Of a stretch of DNA of 55,625 nt, positions 47,158-55,625 are shown in pieces. Each line of letters starts with the position of its first letter. The first letter of the stretch is position 1. The position numbers and the translations under genes are program-made. The notes beneath the pieces were generated by a model that searched no databases, was not told the DNA's origin, and saw only the letters and a list, made by a program, of their open reading frames with translations. Source of the stretch: Ruegeria sp. R13_0 (GTDB lineage Bacteria > Pseudomonadota > Alphaproteobacteria > Rhodobacterales > Rhodobacteraceae); NCBI RefSeq assembly GCF_017743995.1, contig NZ_JAGHRB010000021.1, positions 1 to 55,625 on the forward strand, in the 5' to 3' direction.

Positions 47158-49182
47158 TTACAGCCCCAGCAGTTCCTTGACCTTGGCAACGGTGGCCTCG
47201 GCGGTGATGCCGAAATGCTTATAAAGCTCACCTGCCGGGGCAGAGGCACCAAAGCTCGACATTCCGATGAAACCTGCCTTGGCTTCACGTCCACGCTCAC
47301 CCAGCAGCCAGCGGTCCCAGCCACCGGCGCGCACGGCGGCCTCGATGCCGACGCGGACAGCGCCAGCGGGCAGAACGCGTTTGCGGTAGGCTTCGTCTTG
47401 TTCAGCGAACAGCTCCATACACGGCATGGAGACGACGCGTGTGCCGATGCCTTCGGCTTCAAGCATCGCTTTGGCTTCCATCGCCAGCGAAACCTCCGAG
47501 CCGGTGGCGATCAGGATCGCCTGACGCTTGCCCTCGGCCTCGGCCAGAACGTAAGCGCCCTGAGCGGTAAAGTTCCTGGCTTTGTGATCCTTGCGCACGG
47601 TCGGCACGCCCTGGCGGGTCAGCGACAGGACCGAAGGGCTGTCCTTGAAGGTCAGTGCCAGTTCCCAGGCCTCAGCGGTCTCAACGGTGTCGGCGGGGCG
47701 GAACACATAGGTGTTCGGCGTCGCGCGGCTGATCGCCAGATGCTCGACCGGCTGGTGGGTCGGGCCGTCTTCACCCAGACCGATCGAGTCATGGGTCATC
47801 ACGAAGACCGACGGGATTTTCATCAGCGCGGCCAGACGCATGGACGGGCGGGCATAGTCGGTGAAGGCCATGAAGGTCCCGCCATAAGGGCGAATACCAC
47901 CGTGCAGCGCCATACCGTTCATCGCAGCGGCCATGCCGTGTTCACGGATACCGTAATGGATGTAACGGCCCTTGCGATTTTCCGGCAGGAACACACCCAT
48001 ATCAGCCGATTTGGTGTTGTTCGAACCGGTCAGGTCGGCCGAGCCGCCAACAGTCTCGGTCATGATCGGGTTCACAACGTTCAGAACTTTCTCGGACGAG
48101 GCGCGGGTGGCCAGCTTGGGCTGATCCTCGGACATCTGTTTCTTGAATGAACGGATCGCACCGGCCAGTTTCTTTGGCGCTTCAAACGCATAGGCGCGGT
48201 TGAACTCGGCCTGTTTACGCTCCGAGATTTGCGCGAAACGCTCTTCCCATTCTGCGCGCTCGGCTGCGCCACGGGAACCGATGGCTTCCCAAGCCGATTT
48301 GACATTGGCAGGGATTTCGAACGCGTCATGCGGCCAGCCATAGCCTTCTTTGGCGGCTTTCAGCTGCTCCTGATCCGTCAGTGCGCCGTGACCTTTCGAG
48401 GTGTCCTGTGCGGCGTGACCCAGAGCGATGTGGCTTTTGCAGGCAATCATCGAAGGTTTTTTCGACTTTTTCGCCTGCGTGATCGCCGCGTCGATGGCTT
48501 GCGGATCATGGCCGTCGATCTCGATTACATGCCAGCCCGAAGCTGCAAAACGGCGCACCTGATCAGTACGGTCGGCGATATCCACGGTGCCGTCGATGGT
48601 GATGTTGTTGTCATCCCAGAAAACGATCAGCTTACCCAGCTCATGACGGCCGGCCAGAGTGATCGCCTCTTGGCTGACGCCTTCCATCAGGCAGCCGTCG
48701 CCTGCGATCACGTAGGTGTAGTGATCAACGATCTTCTTACCGTAATGCGCGCGCTGGATCTCCTCGGCCATGGCAAAGCCCACAGCGTTTGAGATGCCCT
48801 GTCCCAGCGGGCCGGTGGTGGTTTCAATCCCGTCGACCAGGAAGTTCTCCGGGTGGCCCGCAGTTTTTGCGCCCAGCTGACGGAAGTTCTTGATCTCGTC
48901 CAGCGTCACATCCGCGTGGCCGGTGAGATAAAGCAGCGAATAGATCAGCATCGAGCCGTGGCCCGCCGACAGAATGAACCGGTCGCGGTCGGGCCAGTTC
49001 GGGGCAGAGGCGTCGAATTTCAGGTGCTTTTCGAACAGGACGGTCGCAACATCGGCCATGCCCATCGGCATACCGGAATGGCCGGAATTGGCGGCGGCGA
49101 CGGCGTCAAGGGTCAGGGTGCGGATGGCCGCAGCTTTGTCCCAGTGTTCGGGGTTTGCATTGCGCAGCGCAGTCAGGTCCAC
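47158..49182 (-). CDS. tkt: Transketolase
   Basis: A 674-residue thiamine-diphosphate enzyme that transfers two-carbon units between sugar phosphates in the pentose phosphate pathway. The substrate histidines are in [21 protein letters not shown] and [18 protein letters not shown], the ThDP/metal motif is [13 protein letters not shown]...DDNNITIDG near residues 155-190, and [24 protein letters not shown] near 455 is the transketolase signature. The ATG at 49182 gives the standard length. A weak symmetric sequence ATTG-CGCGCT-CAAT lies 29 bp upstream (49211-49224), not clearly related to the gap operators. Confidence 0.95.
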   Translation of the reverse strand: MDLTALRNANPEHWDKAAAIRTLTLDAVAAANSGHSGMPMGMADVATVLFEKHLKFDASAPNWPDRDRFILSAGHGSMLIYSLLYLTGHADVTLDEIKNFRQLGAKTAGHPENFLVDGIETTTGPLGQGISNAVGFAMAEEIQRAHYGKKIVDHYTYVIAGDGCLMEGVSQEAITLAGRHELGKLIVFWDDNNITIDGTVDIADRTDQVRRFAASGWHVIEIDGHDPQAIDAAITQAKKSKKPSMIACKSHIALGHAAQDTSKGHGALTDQEQLKAAKEGYGWPHDAFEIPANVKSAWEAIGSRGAAERAEWEERFAQISERKQAEFNRAYAFEAPKKLAGAIRSFKKQMSEDQPKLATRASSEKVLNVVNPIMTETVGGSADLTGSNNTKSADMGVFLPENRKGRYIHYGIREHGMAAAMNGMALHGGIRPYGGTFMAFTDYARPSMRLAALMKIPSVFVMTHDSIGLGEDGPTHQPVEHLAISRATPNTYVFRPADTVETAEAWELALTFKDSPSVLSLTRQGVPTVRKDHKARNFTAQGAYVLAEAEGKRQAILIATGSEVSLAMEAKAMLEAEGIGTRVVSMPCMELFAEQDEAYRKRVLPAGAVRVGIEAAVRAGGWDRWLLGERGREAKAGFIGMSSFGASAPAGELYKHFGITAEATVAKVKELLGL

Positions 49183-49418
49183 GGGCGTTGTTCCTTTGGG
49201 TTTGAAGCAGATTGCGCGCTCAATAGCATTCAGCCCTCAAAGTGCAAGCAGAACCGGGCGAAACAAGGTCGCACCGCTTGAAGAGAGCGGCCCAAGTCTT
49301 TGAAACCAAACAGTGGGTATTTTCCGTCACATTCCGCTAGACTGGGGCCAAGCGGAACCGATTCTTGATTCGGGCGGTTCGGCAACAGAATGAACCTTGG
49401 TTAAGAGGTGACAGGGGC

Positions 49419-50270
49419 ATGAGCCAGATTGAAGAGTTACAGCAACGCATTCTTGCCGCGATGGAGCGTATTGGTACGGGCGTGACCGCCCTGCAAAACG
49501 CGCCGGTGGGCGATGCAGATGACGGGTTGCAAGCGGCGCTGGATGATGAACGTGTTGCCAACGCGCAGCTGCAAGAGCGCCTGACTTCGTTGAAGGAACG
49601 CCACGAGCAGGAAGTTGACGGCATGCGTGCGGATATGGAGGCGCTGCGCGCGGCTCCGGCCGCCACGGCGGATGTGGACGCCCTGCGAGCTGAGTTGGCC
49701 GAAGCCGCAACCAAGCTTTCTGCGGTCGAGGCTGCGCGGGCCGAACTGGCCGAGGCCAAGGCGGCACTGGAAAACACCGAGGAACTGGACGCTCTGAAAG
49801 CCGAGAACGCGCAATTGCGGACCGATCTGGAAGGTCAGGAAGACCCTGCTGCTCTACGGGCCGAGATCGAAGAGATGAGGGCTGCTATTTTGCAGGCCGG
49901 TGCCATCGAGGCCGAAAACAGCCGGTTGCGGGCCGAATTGGCCGATAGCGAACGGGTGGCCGAGCTGAACGCTGAGTTGGAGATGTTGAGGGCCGAGCGC
50001 GCCAGCCACGGGGCTGCCATGTCTCGTCTGGATGACGACCTGCAGAGGATGCGGCAGGCGAATGAACAACTCCGCAATTCTGTCGATGCCCTACGCGCCG
50101 CCGCGCAAGAGGGTGTTCAAGATGCAGAGCTGTTGAATCAGGCGACTGTGGCGGAGTTGGAAGCAACGCGCGCAGCGCAGGCGACCGATGCTGCCGAGGC
50201 TCGGGCTGTTCTGGCACGCCTTGAGCCTCTGCTATCGCAGGCGAAACTGGCAGAAGGTGAGGTTGAGTAA
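49419..50270 (+). CDS. Long coiled-coil protein upstream of zapA
   Basis: A 283-residue soluble protein that is almost wholly alpha-helical and rich in Ala, Glu, Leu and Arg. Repeated heptad-like segments (LRAELAEAATKLSAVEAARAELAEAK, LKAENAQLRTDL, LRAEIEEMRAAI, NSRLRAELADSERVAELNAELEMLRAERA) predict a continuous coiled coil from about residue 45 to 270. No signal peptide, membrane helix or enzyme motif. GGGG precedes the ATG at 49419. The stop shares one base with the zapA start (TAATG), so the two are coupled; a role as a structural partner at the FtsZ ring is plausible by position, as coiled-coil Zap proteins are common, but is not shown. Confidence 0.8.
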   Translation: MSQIEELQQRILAAMERIGTGVTALQNAPVGDADDGLQAALDDERVANAQLQERLTSLKERHEQEVDGMRADMEALRAAPAATADVDALRAELAEAATKLSAVEAARAELAEAKAALENTEELDALKAENAQLRTDLEGQEDPAALRAEIEEMRAAILQAGAIEAENSRLRAELADSERVAELNAELEMLRAERASHGAAMSRLDDDLQRMRQANEQLRNSVDALRAAAQEGVQDAELLNQATVAELEATRAAQATDAAEARAVLARLEPLLSQAKLAEGEVE

Positions 50271-50662
50271 TGCCCGAAGTGACCATTCATATCGGCGGGC
50301 GCGGGTTTGACGTGTCCTGTCAGGACGGCGAAGAGAGCTTTCTGCAGGCCGCCGCGAAAATGCTGGATGACGAAGCGCAGGTGCTTTCGGATCAGATTGG
50401 GCGGATGCCCGAATCCCGCATGTTGTTGATGGCCGGTCTGATGTTGGCGGACAAAACAGCCGCGACAGAAGACAAGGCCAAAGCGCTTGAGGCGAAACTG
50501 GCGGAAACCGAGGCCGAGCTTCAAACGTTACGCAGCGCGCCTGCACCCGAACCCGAACGGATCGAGGTCGCTGTCGTGCCGCCTTCGGTTACGGATACAC
50601 TGGCCGAATTGGCCGCACGGGCCGAAGCCCTGGCATCAGATATCGAGGAAAAAGCGAAATGA
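50270..50662 (+). CDS. zapA: Cell division protein ZapA
   Basis: A 130-residue ZapA protein that cross-links FtsZ filaments at the division ring. The globular head is VTIHIGGRGFDVSCQDGEESFLQAAAKMLDDEAQVLSDQIGRMPESRMLLMAGLMLADKTA, followed by the dimer-forming coiled coil EDKAKALEAKLAETEAELQTL and a longer C-terminal extension (from about residue 88) containing a proline-rich linker and a second helix. Typical ZapA proteins have about 100 residues, so the tail is an addition seen in some alphaproteobacteria. It is coupled to the coiled-coil gene before it and to the MliC gene after it (ATGA overlap). Confidence 0.88.
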   Translation: MPEVTIHIGGRGFDVSCQDGEESFLQAAAKMLDDEAQVLSDQIGRMPESRMLLMAGLMLADKTAATEDKAKALEAKLAETEAELQTLRSAPAPEPERIEVAVVPPSVTDTLAELAARAEALASDIEEKAK

Positions 50663-51006
50663 AACAAGCATGCGGCTTGATTTGCGGGGCCGTGGCCCTT
50701 GTATGTGCGTCCAAGGCAATGGCCGAGATCGACATACTGACGGTGACGTTCAACTGCGAGAACGGTATTCCGTTGCCAGTGACCTATTTCAACGCGTCGG
50801 ACGGCTCGGGCGCCGCGGCAACGATGGTCGACAATTCTCTAGTAGCGATGCGTCAGGTCGAGAGCGGCTCGGGCATTCGGTACGAATCCGTGGATACGAA
50901 CGGAACCTATATCCTGCGGTCAAAAGGGTGGAATGCCACAGTGAGCTTCCTGGCGACAAACGCCGCCAGTGAGCAGGTCATTTTTCAGGATTGTTCCAGC
51001 CGTTAA
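50659..51006 (+). CDS. MliC-family lysozyme inhibitor, exported
   Basis: A 115-residue protein with a signal peptide (MKQACGLICGAVALVCASKAMA) and an MliC/PliC domain. The domain pattern is visible: VTFNCENGIPLPVTYFN, a DNSLVAMRQVESGSGIRYES stretch corresponding to the conserved SGxRY lysozyme-binding loop, ILRSKGWNATVSF matching the usual WxKGxxA strand, and a final cysteine in FQDCSS that can pair with the first. Such proteins block c-type lysozymes and protect peptidoglycan. It lacks a clear lipobox, so it may be soluble in the periplasm. Its start overlaps the zapA stop, an unusual partner. Confidence 0.8.
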   Translation: MKQACGLICGAVALVCASKAMAEIDILTVTFNCENGIPLPVTYFNASDGSGAAATMVDNSLVAMRQVESGSGIRYESVDTNGTYILRSKGWNATVSFLATNAASEQVIFQDCSSR

Positions 51007-51013
51007 GGCTGGA

Positions 51014-51376
51014 TTAGGCGTTGGCCTCACGGATTTTGTCGGCTGCGTCCTTATTGTAGCCGACACCGTTTTCGTCAAACAACGTGTCTAATTCACCCGA
51101 CAGGGTCATTTCGGTGATGATATCGCAGCCACCGACAAACTCGCCTTTGACATAGAGCTGCGGTACGGTCGGCCAGTCCGAATAGTCCTTGATACCCTGA
51201 CGGACTGCTTCGTCGGCCAAAACATTCACATCAGCGTAGTCGACGCCCATGTAGTTCAGCACACCTGCCACACGGGATGAGAAACCGCACTGAGGCATCT
51301 CTTTGGTGCCTTTCATATACAGCACCACGTCATTGGCTTTGACGGTTTCGTCGATTTGGGTCTTCACGTCGGTCAT
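51014..51376 (-). CDS. grxD: Monothiol glutaredoxin (Grx4 type)
   Basis: A 120-residue CGFS-type glutaredoxin that carries [2Fe-2S] clusters together with glutathione and BolA proteins. The active site is C30 in [10 protein letters not shown], preceded by [10 protein letters not shown]; the [23 protein letters not shown] part binds glutathione. The C-terminal DKIREANA tail is short. It is convergent with the mliC gene, 7 bp from its stop. Upstream on the same strand are a 41-residue membrane protein and bolA, so the physical Grx4-BolA partnership known from E. coli is reflected in gene order. Confidence 0.95.
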   Translation of the reverse strand: MTDVKTQIDETVKANDVVLYMKGTKEMPQCGFSSRVAGVLNYMGVDYADVNVLADEAVRQGIKDYSDWPTVPQLYVKGEFVGGCDIITEMTLSGELDTLFDENGVGYNKDAADKIREANA

Positions 51377-51498
51377 TTCGCGTTTCCTTTGCTCTTCGGC
51401 ATCATAGCTTTGGCGTAATCTTGCGTATCCTTGGGGATATGGGGCTCTGCCGAGCTAATTGTAACGTCATGTGATTGATAGGAGGAATACAGGAGGTG

Positions 51499-51624
51499 TT
51501 ATCCTTGTCCTGGCGGCGATCCTCGCCTTGTCTTGCGCCCAGTCTTTGAGTTGTTCCACGCGATCAGCGCGATGAGAAAAACAAAGACGGAAACCGCAAT
51601 TGAGATTACAATCGCGTGCTCCAT
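51499..51624 (-). CDS. 41-residue single-helix membrane protein between bolA and grxD
   Basis: ATG at 51624 comes one base after the bolA stop. The product begins MEHAIVISIAVSVFVFLIAL, continues IAWNNSKTGRKTRRGS and ends PPGQG. Residues 4-23 make one transmembrane helix with N-out, positive-inside topology because of the basic KTGRKTRR tail. Tight coupling to bolA and the coherent helix-plus-basic-tail design argue for a real gene. No family recognised; about 120 bp separate it from grxD. Confidence 0.6.
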   Translation of the reverse strand: MEHAIVISIAVSVFVFLIALIAWNNSKTGRKTRRGSPPGQG

Positions 51625-51625
51625 G

Positions 51626-51862
51626 TCACTCCGGCACTTTGGTGGTCAGCGCCAGCGCGTGCAGGTCTCCATCCGGGCCGTCCATTTTGCCTTTCAAGGC
51701 CGCATAAACAGCGCGCTGTTGCTGGACGCGGTTCTTGCCGCGAAAGCTCTCGTCCACGACCATGGCGGACATGTGAACGCCGTCGCTGCCCCCAACCTGA
51801 ATTTCCGCGTTCGGAAAGCTCTCGCGCAGCAGGGTTTCAATCTCGTGGGCGCTCATTGGCAT
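51626..51862 (-). CDS. bolA: BolA-family protein
   Basis: A 78-residue BolA/IbaG-type protein. The sequence MSAHEIETLLRESFPNAEIQVGGSDGVHMSAMVVDESFRGKNRVQQQRAVYAALKGKM carries the class II KH-like fold with the conserved histidine of GVHMSAMVV and the RVQQQRAVYAAL helix. The short loop and the C-terminal LHALALTTKVPE resemble the IbaG (YrbA) group. BolA proteins form [2Fe-2S] complexes with monothiol glutaredoxins. The grxD gene lies just downstream. The ATG at 51862 or the second methionine two codons later are both possible. Confidence 0.92.
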   Translation of the reverse strand: MPMSAHEIETLLRESFPNAEIQVGGSDGVHMSAMVVDESFRGKNRVQQQRAVYAALKGKMDGPDGDLHALALTTKVPE

Positions 51863-51944
51863 CTAGGCTTACTCCTGAAGGTCTTTCCCAAGATGTAGAA
51901 CTCTGTCGGGCGACGTGCAAGAACACATGGCAAGATAGGTTTCT

Positions 51945-52847
51945 TCAAAAACCGTATTTTCGTCGAATCTTGGAGCTGAGCGGTTTCGCCAAAGGCGTTT
52001 CTGATCCGTTCAAGGCGCGAAAAACCCAGCGATAGGCCAGAATTGGCAACCAGCTCATGTTCAACGTCACAAAGGCGACGTCTCGGCCGTCGCGTGTTCC
52101 AACAATGCGCCCGTTTTTGAGGCGAATGTCTTTAACGAACATGTCTTTGTTATAGTACGCCGTTTCAAACCCCTGAGCTTGCCGCAACACATCATCGAAG
52201 ACCTCATCTTCGGAGAATTGCATCAAGTGCAGGCCTTTGGCTTCGGAGTTCGACATGAATTCTTGGAACGCTCGCATTTCCGAGAAGGCAAATTCAGGGT
52301 GATGTTCGTCAAACTCGCGCTGTTGTTGCTCAAGAAATTCTGCGTCCTTGAACAAGGAAATGGTGTGATCGTTATATTGGGTAAGAAGGTCCGTTTTCAC
52401 ATACCCGTTGAGGCAAGTTGCGTTGCAATGAGTCGTGTAGTCATAAGGCTGCAAAGGGGCCTCGTATTCGTCCAGATTGCGCAGCACCATCGTGTCACTG
52501 TCGAAATGCCAGAACCTGTCATAAGAGTGCGTTTTCGCGAAACCTTCGACGTGATACCAGCGTTCGAAAACGAACTTCAGCCAGTCTTTGCCGCCTCGTA
52601 TATTGTGCTTTTCCCGGAACGCCTTGCCTTGTATCGGAGAATATACCTGGTCAAATTGGTCCTGACTTTCCGATCTGAACTCTCGATAGTCAAAATGATC
52701 CCATCCCTCATCAAGGGCGGTTTTCCGATTGCTATCATCCCCCAAGAGAACCAGACGCCTGTCGGGGTTGGTCCGTCGCGCGCAACGAAAGGTGAACTTC
52801 AGGTACGGAGCATTCCCATAGTGGCAGAAAATAAGAGGTGACGTCAT
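51945..52847 (-). CDS. Glycosyltransferase-like protein with a DxD motif
   Basis: A 300-residue cytoplasmic protein that looks like a GT-A-fold glycosyltransferase. The start MTSPLIFCHYGNAPYLKFTFRCARRTNPDRRLVLLGDDSN has the layout of a nucleotide-sugar-binding domain, and RFWHFDSDTMVLRNLDEYE (near residue 110) carries the metal-binding DSD. No signal peptide or membrane helix; the C-terminus is basic (PLSSKIRRKYGF), which may aid membrane contact. Family assignment beyond this is not possible by eye. It is isolated between bolA and purL and visibly AT-richer than the genes beside it, which may point to transfer. Confidence 0.65.
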   Translation of the reverse strand: MTSPLIFCHYGNAPYLKFTFRCARRTNPDRRLVLLGDDSNRKTALDEGWDHFDYREFRSESQDQFDQVYSPIQGKAFREKHNIRGGKDWLKFVFERWYHVEGFAKTHSYDRFWHFDSDTMVLRNLDEYEAPLQPYDYTTHCNATCLNGYVKTDLLTQYNDHTISLFKDAEFLEQQQREFDEHHPEFAFSEMRAFQEFMSNSEAKGLHLMQFSEDEVFDDVLRQAQGFETAYYNKDMFVKDIRLKNGRIVGTRDGRDVAFVTLNMSWLPILAYRWVFRALNGSETPLAKPLSSKIRRKYGF

Positions 52848-52888
52848 TTTATGCTCTGCTCGAAATCTCGTGCCTGCCTCAGCGCTGA

Positions 52889-55048
52889 CTAAGCGACAAC
52901 TGCTTCCAATCCGGTTCGATAGGCATGCGCAAGATCCGCCAGCGCTGCTTCGCTTGAACCGATCTTGACCGTCTCGCCCGTAAAGCGACCAACCGAGGTC
53001 AATGGGACGCCAGCCTGACCAGCTGCGATCATCAATGCCTCGGCCTGATCAAAGTTGCAGGCAACCAGATATCGGGCTTGGTCTTCGCCGAACAGAACCT
53101 CGGTCGAGGCATCGTCGAGTTGAACGCCAACGCCCGCTGCTTCGGCCAGTTCAAACGCGGCAAGCGCGAGGCCGCCGTCGCTCAGGTCGGTGCAGGCCTT
53201 GATCATCTCGCGGTTTGCGCGGATGAAGTCGCCGTTGCGTTTCTCGGCCTCAAGATCCACATGGGGCGCGTCGCCTTCTTCGCGGTTGAACACCTCGGCC
53301 AGAAGGGCGGATTGGCCCAGATGGCCTTTGGTTTCACCGATCATCAGGGCCACGTGACCTTCGCGCACCTCGTTTCCGATGATCTCATCGGTGTGGTTGA
53401 GCAGGCCAACGGCACCAATGGTTGGGGTCGGCAGGATCGCCTGACCGTCGGTCTCGTTGTAAAGCGAGACGTTGCCAGACACGATAGGCACATCCAGCGC
53501 GCCAACGGCGGCTCCGATGCCTTGAATGGCGCCGACGAACTGGCCCATGATCTCGGGCTTTTCGGGGTTACCGAAATTCAGGTTGTCGGTTGTGGCCAGC
53601 GGTTTGGCCCCGACAGCGGTCAGGTTACGATAAGCCTCGGCCACCGCTTGCTTACCGCCTTCGACCGGGTTGGCGCGGACATAGCGCGGCGTTACGTCCG
53701 ACGTGAAGGCCAGCACCTTGTCGGTGCCGTGAACACGCACCATACCGGCGCCCAGACCCGGGGTGCGGGCGCTGTCGGCCATAACCATGGTGTCATACTG
53801 CTCATACACCCATTGCTTGCCCGCGTAGTTGGGCGAAGAGAGCAGGGCGCGCAGACCATCGATCGGGTCGATCTGCGGGACGTCGGCCAATTCCTCAGCC
53901 TCGGGCGTTGCAACCCATGGGCGGTCATATTCCGGCGCGGTCGACGAGAGTTTCGACAGGACCAAGTCAGCCTTCACCTCACCATTGTGCATAATCAGGA
54001 AACGGTCTTCCGCAATGGTTTCGCCGACGATGGCAAAGTCCAGGTCCCATTTTTCGAATACGGCGCGGGCTTCGGCCTCAAGTTCTGGCTTCAGTACCAT
54101 CAGCATACGTTCCTGAGACTCGGACAGCATCATCTCATAGGCTGTCATGTTCTCTTCGCGCTGCGGTACGTTTTCGAGGTCCAGACGGACGCCCAGACCA
54201 CCTTTGTCGCCCATCTCAACGGCTGAGCAGGTCAGGCCTGCCGCGCCCATGTCCTGGATCGAGATCACGGCGCCAGTTTTCATCAGCTCCAGCGTCGCCT
54301 CCATGAGGCGCTTTTCGGTAAAGGGGTCGCCGACCTGAACGGTTGGGCGTTTCTCTTCGATGGTATCGTCGAATTCGGCCGAGGCCATGGTGGCACCGCC
54401 CACACCGTCGCGTCCGGTTTTGGCACCGAGGTAAACGACGGGCATGCCGACGCCAGAGGCCGCCGAGTAGAAGATTTTGTCGCTATCAGCCAAACCTGCA
54501 GCAAATGCGTTCACAAGGCAGTTGCCGTTATAGGCCGGGTGGAAACGGACCTCACCACCGACGCAGGGTACGCCGAAGCAGTTGCCATAGCCGCCGATAC
54601 CCTCGACCACGCCGTTGACCAGTTGGCGGGTCTTGTGGTGGGCGGGCTCTCCAAAGGACAGAGCGTTCATCGAGGCAATCGGGCGCGCGCCCATGGTGAA
54701 GACGTCGCGCAGAATGCCGCCAACGCCGGTTGCCGCACCCTGATATGGTTCGATGTAAGACGGGTGGTTGTGGCTTTCCATCTTGAAAACAACGGCTTGC
54801 CCGTCGCCGATATCGACGACTCCTGCGTTTTCACCCGGACCGCAAATGACCTGAGGACCAGACGTTGGCAGGGTGCGTAGCCATTTCTTGGAGGATTTAT
54901 AAGAGCAATGCTCGTTCCACATGGCCGAGAAAATGCCAAGCTCGGTGAATGTCGGTTCACGCCCGATGATCTCGAGGATCATGTCGTATTCCTCGGGCTT
55001 CAACCCGTGGGCGGCAGTCAGATCAGGTGTGATGGCTGGCTCTTGCAT
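52889..55048 (-). CDS. purL: Phosphoribosylformylglycinamidine synthase, small-type PurL
   Basis: A 719-residue enzyme for the fourth step of purine synthesis, converting FGAR to FGAM with ATP and ammonia from PurQ. The start [32 protein letters not shown] is normal for the small, three-component type (PurS, PurQ, PurL); the fused 1,300-residue form is excluded. Motifs include the catalytic-histidine region [16 protein letters not shown] near 44, [25 protein letters not shown] near 91 and the second repeat [20 protein letters not shown] near 487. purS and purQ are not in the window. ATG at 55048; the longer open frame upstream is rejected. Confidence 0.95.
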   Translation of the reverse strand: MQEPAITPDLTAAHGLKPEEYDMILEIIGREPTFTELGIFSAMWNEHCSYKSSKKWLRTLPTSGPQVICGPGENAGVVDIGDGQAVVFKMESHNHPSYIEPYQGAATGVGGILRDVFTMGARPIASMNALSFGEPAHHKTRQLVNGVVEGIGGYGNCFGVPCVGGEVRFHPAYNGNCLVNAFAAGLADSDKIFYSAASGVGMPVVYLGAKTGRDGVGGATMASAEFDDTIEEKRPTVQVGDPFTEKRLMEATLELMKTGAVISIQDMGAAGLTCSAVEMGDKGGLGVRLDLENVPQREENMTAYEMMLSESQERMLMVLKPELEAEARAVFEKWDLDFAIVGETIAEDRFLIMHNGEVKADLVLSKLSSTAPEYDRPWVATPEAEELADVPQIDPIDGLRALLSSPNYAGKQWVYEQYDTMVMADSARTPGLGAGMVRVHGTDKVLAFTSDVTPRYVRANPVEGGKQAVAEAYRNLTAVGAKPLATTDNLNFGNPEKPEIMGQFVGAIQGIGAAVGALDVPIVSGNVSLYNETDGQAILPTPTIGAVGLLNHTDEIIGNEVREGHVALMIGETKGHLGQSALLAEVFNREEGDAPHVDLEAEKRNGDFIRANREMIKACTDLSDGGLALAAFELAEAAGVGVQLDDASTEVLFGEDQARYLVACNFDQAEALMIAAGQAGVPLTSVGRFTGETVKIGSSEAALADLAHAYRTGLEAVVA

Positions 55049-55199
55049 CCTGTTTCGGTCCCCGAGATGGCAATGTTTGGCGCCTTTTAGGGGAAGGGAC
55101 CGCCGGGGGGAAGAGAAAAGGCACTTTCTGCAGGTTGTCCTGTTGCAAACCGGACAAAGATGCAAATTGCGCGGATCGGACAGAGCCTCAAATGAGGTG

Positions 55200-55230
55200 C
55201 CGGCACGCGACCAAGAAAGCCGCGTGCCGG
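55200..55230 (-). terminator. Hairpin after the MscS-type gene
   Basis: A 10-bp perfect stem CCGGCACGCG/CGCGTGCCGG with an 11-nt loop lies 7 bp after the stop. The minus strand lacks a T run, so this may be a Rho-dependent or processing structure. The 151 bp before it up to purL hold the purL promoter. Confidence 0.6.
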
Positions 55231-55237
55231 GTTGAAT

Positions 55238-55625
55238 TTACTTCTGTTGGTCCTGTTGCTGCGCTTGCTGCGCGACCGCCCCAGCGGCGGCGCCGACGGC
55301 TGCCTTCTGTTCGTCACTCAGGTGTTCAGCGTCATCCAGACCGGGGATGGCAACGCGCACTTCGCGGCGGGCGAAGTCAATGCCGTTCTCCTTGAAGGCC
55401 GCCTTGACGCGGTTGAAGATCTCTTTGCGCAGGGTGAACTGCTTGCCGGGTTTGGCCATGAACTTGCCCCGGATGATCATACCCACGTCGTCAAAGTCGA
55501 ACACACCCTGAGACTTGAACGGCTGCAGGAAGCCATCCTTGTGGATCTCGTCCTCCATCATCTCGGCGCCGATCTTCTTGAAGATCTTCTTCACCTTGTT
55601 TGGATCGGTGTCGAAGGGCACGGTG
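55238..55625 (-). CDS. C-terminal part of an MscS-family mechanosensitive channel (partial)
   Basis: The reading frame is open to the window edge, so the N-terminal membrane helices are missing. The visible part, VPFDTDPNKVKKIFKKIGAEMM, LQPFKSQGVFDFDDVGMIIRGKFMAKPGKQFTLRKEIFNRVKAAFKENGIDFARREVRV, is the alpha/beta C-terminal cytoplasmic domain of large MscS-like channels that release solutes on osmotic downshock. A low-complexity alanine/glutamine-rich tail (AGAVAQQAQQQDQQK) follows. The GTG at 55621 is an internal valine, not the start. Confidence 0.85.
   Translation of the reverse strand, partial: TVPFDTDPNKVKKIFKKIGAEMMEDEIHKDGFLQPFKSQGVFDFDDVGMIIRGKFMAKPGKQFTLRKEIFNRVKAAFKENGIDFARREVRVAIPGLDDAEHLSDEQKAAVGAAAGAVAQQAQQQDQQK

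Noticed and set aside
49211..49224. Palindrome before tkt as another gap-type operator
   Set aside because: ATTG-CGCGCT-CAAT shares only a GCGC centre with the gap sites and lacks the TTAGCGCTAA core.
53078..54226. Plus-strand open frame of 382 codons
   Set aside because: Antisense to purL; no recognisable motif or ribosome-binding site.
1..55625. CRISPR array, insertion sequence, prophage or defence island
   Set aside because: No regularly spaced repeats, no transposase or integrase, no phage structural genes and no recognised defence proteins were found on either strand.

Overview
The window is a chromosomal segment of an alphaproteobacterium, most probably a member of the Roseobacter group (Rhodobacteraceae, Ruegeria/Phaeobacter-like). 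Pointers are the high GC content, the infC leader and N-terminus, the cobA-DUF2849-cysI-cysH-DUF934 sulfur cluster, a TRAP transporter with its own DctB/DctD pair, the LexA box of alphaproteobacterial type before uvrA, and the palindromes of TTAGCGCTAA type at the gap genes. Species identity cannot be fixed from the sequence alone. No insertion sequence, prophage, integrase or CRISPR array was found; this is core chromosome with a few accessory loci.

Layout. 1-3.2 kb: the end of a probable FAD-binding dehydrogenase subunit, then an RpiR-type regulator divergent from a BKACE enzyme and a class III aminotransferase. 3.2-5.3 kb: a small membrane protein, infC and a ferredoxin-NADP reductase. 5.3-10 kb: assimilatory sulfate/sulfite reduction genes with siroheme synthesis and a divergent Lrp-type regulator. 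10-16.8 kb: sensor kinase, response regulator and the three TRAP transporter genes. 16.8-19.4 kb: a guanidine-II riboswitch with a Gdx/SugE exporter, tpiA, a 2-oxoglutarate oxygenase and an A-type Fe-S carrier. 19.5-24.1 kb: an exported protein, sufT, NfeD/SPFH pair, nucleoside hydrolase and tgt. 24.1-29.8 kb: lon, an APC permease, tRNA-Val, a beta-barrel protein and two tRNA-Asp. 29.9-36 kb: uvrA and a valine/isobutyrate catabolic operon. 36-42.8 kb: a YbdK-like ligase, a methyltransferase, a fasciclin protein, an L,D-transpeptidase, mmsA with a divergent LysR gene, and a CBS protein. 42.8-49.2 kb: coaD, two gap genes around a 47-residue membrane protein, DUF808, an unknown gene and tkt. 49.4-51 kb: a coiled-coil protein, zapA and an MliC-type lysozyme inhibitor in overlapping order. 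51-55.6 kb: grxD, a 41-residue membrane protein, bolA, a glycosyltransferase-like protein, purL and the end of an MscS-type channel.

How the genes fit together. The sulfur cluster covers adenylyl-sulfate to sulfide, supplies its own siroheme methylation step, and lies beside a ferredoxin reductase that could supply electrons because no CysJ-type flavoprotein is present. The kinase/regulator pair most probably controls dctPQM through two 18-bp palindromes 32 bp apart; the regulator has lost the sigma-54 contact loop and the Walker A lysine. Acyl-CoA dehydrogenase, 3-hydroxyisobutyryl-CoA hydrolase, mmsB and mmsA make the lower valine pathway complete from isobutyryl-CoA to propionyl-CoA except for an enoyl-CoA hydratase. 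The tpiA, gap, gap and tkt genes make up central sugar-phosphate metabolism; both gap genes carry related palindromes, and their cofactor-site residues suggest a division into an NAD and an NADP enzyme.

Most notable observations: an apparent AUA start codon in infC, a DctD-like regulator without GAFTGA, the guanidine-II riboswitch, the paired gap operators, two nested-palindrome elements each starting right after a stop codon, and the zapA-mliC coupling. I did not see a wholly new multi-gene system such as a defence island.
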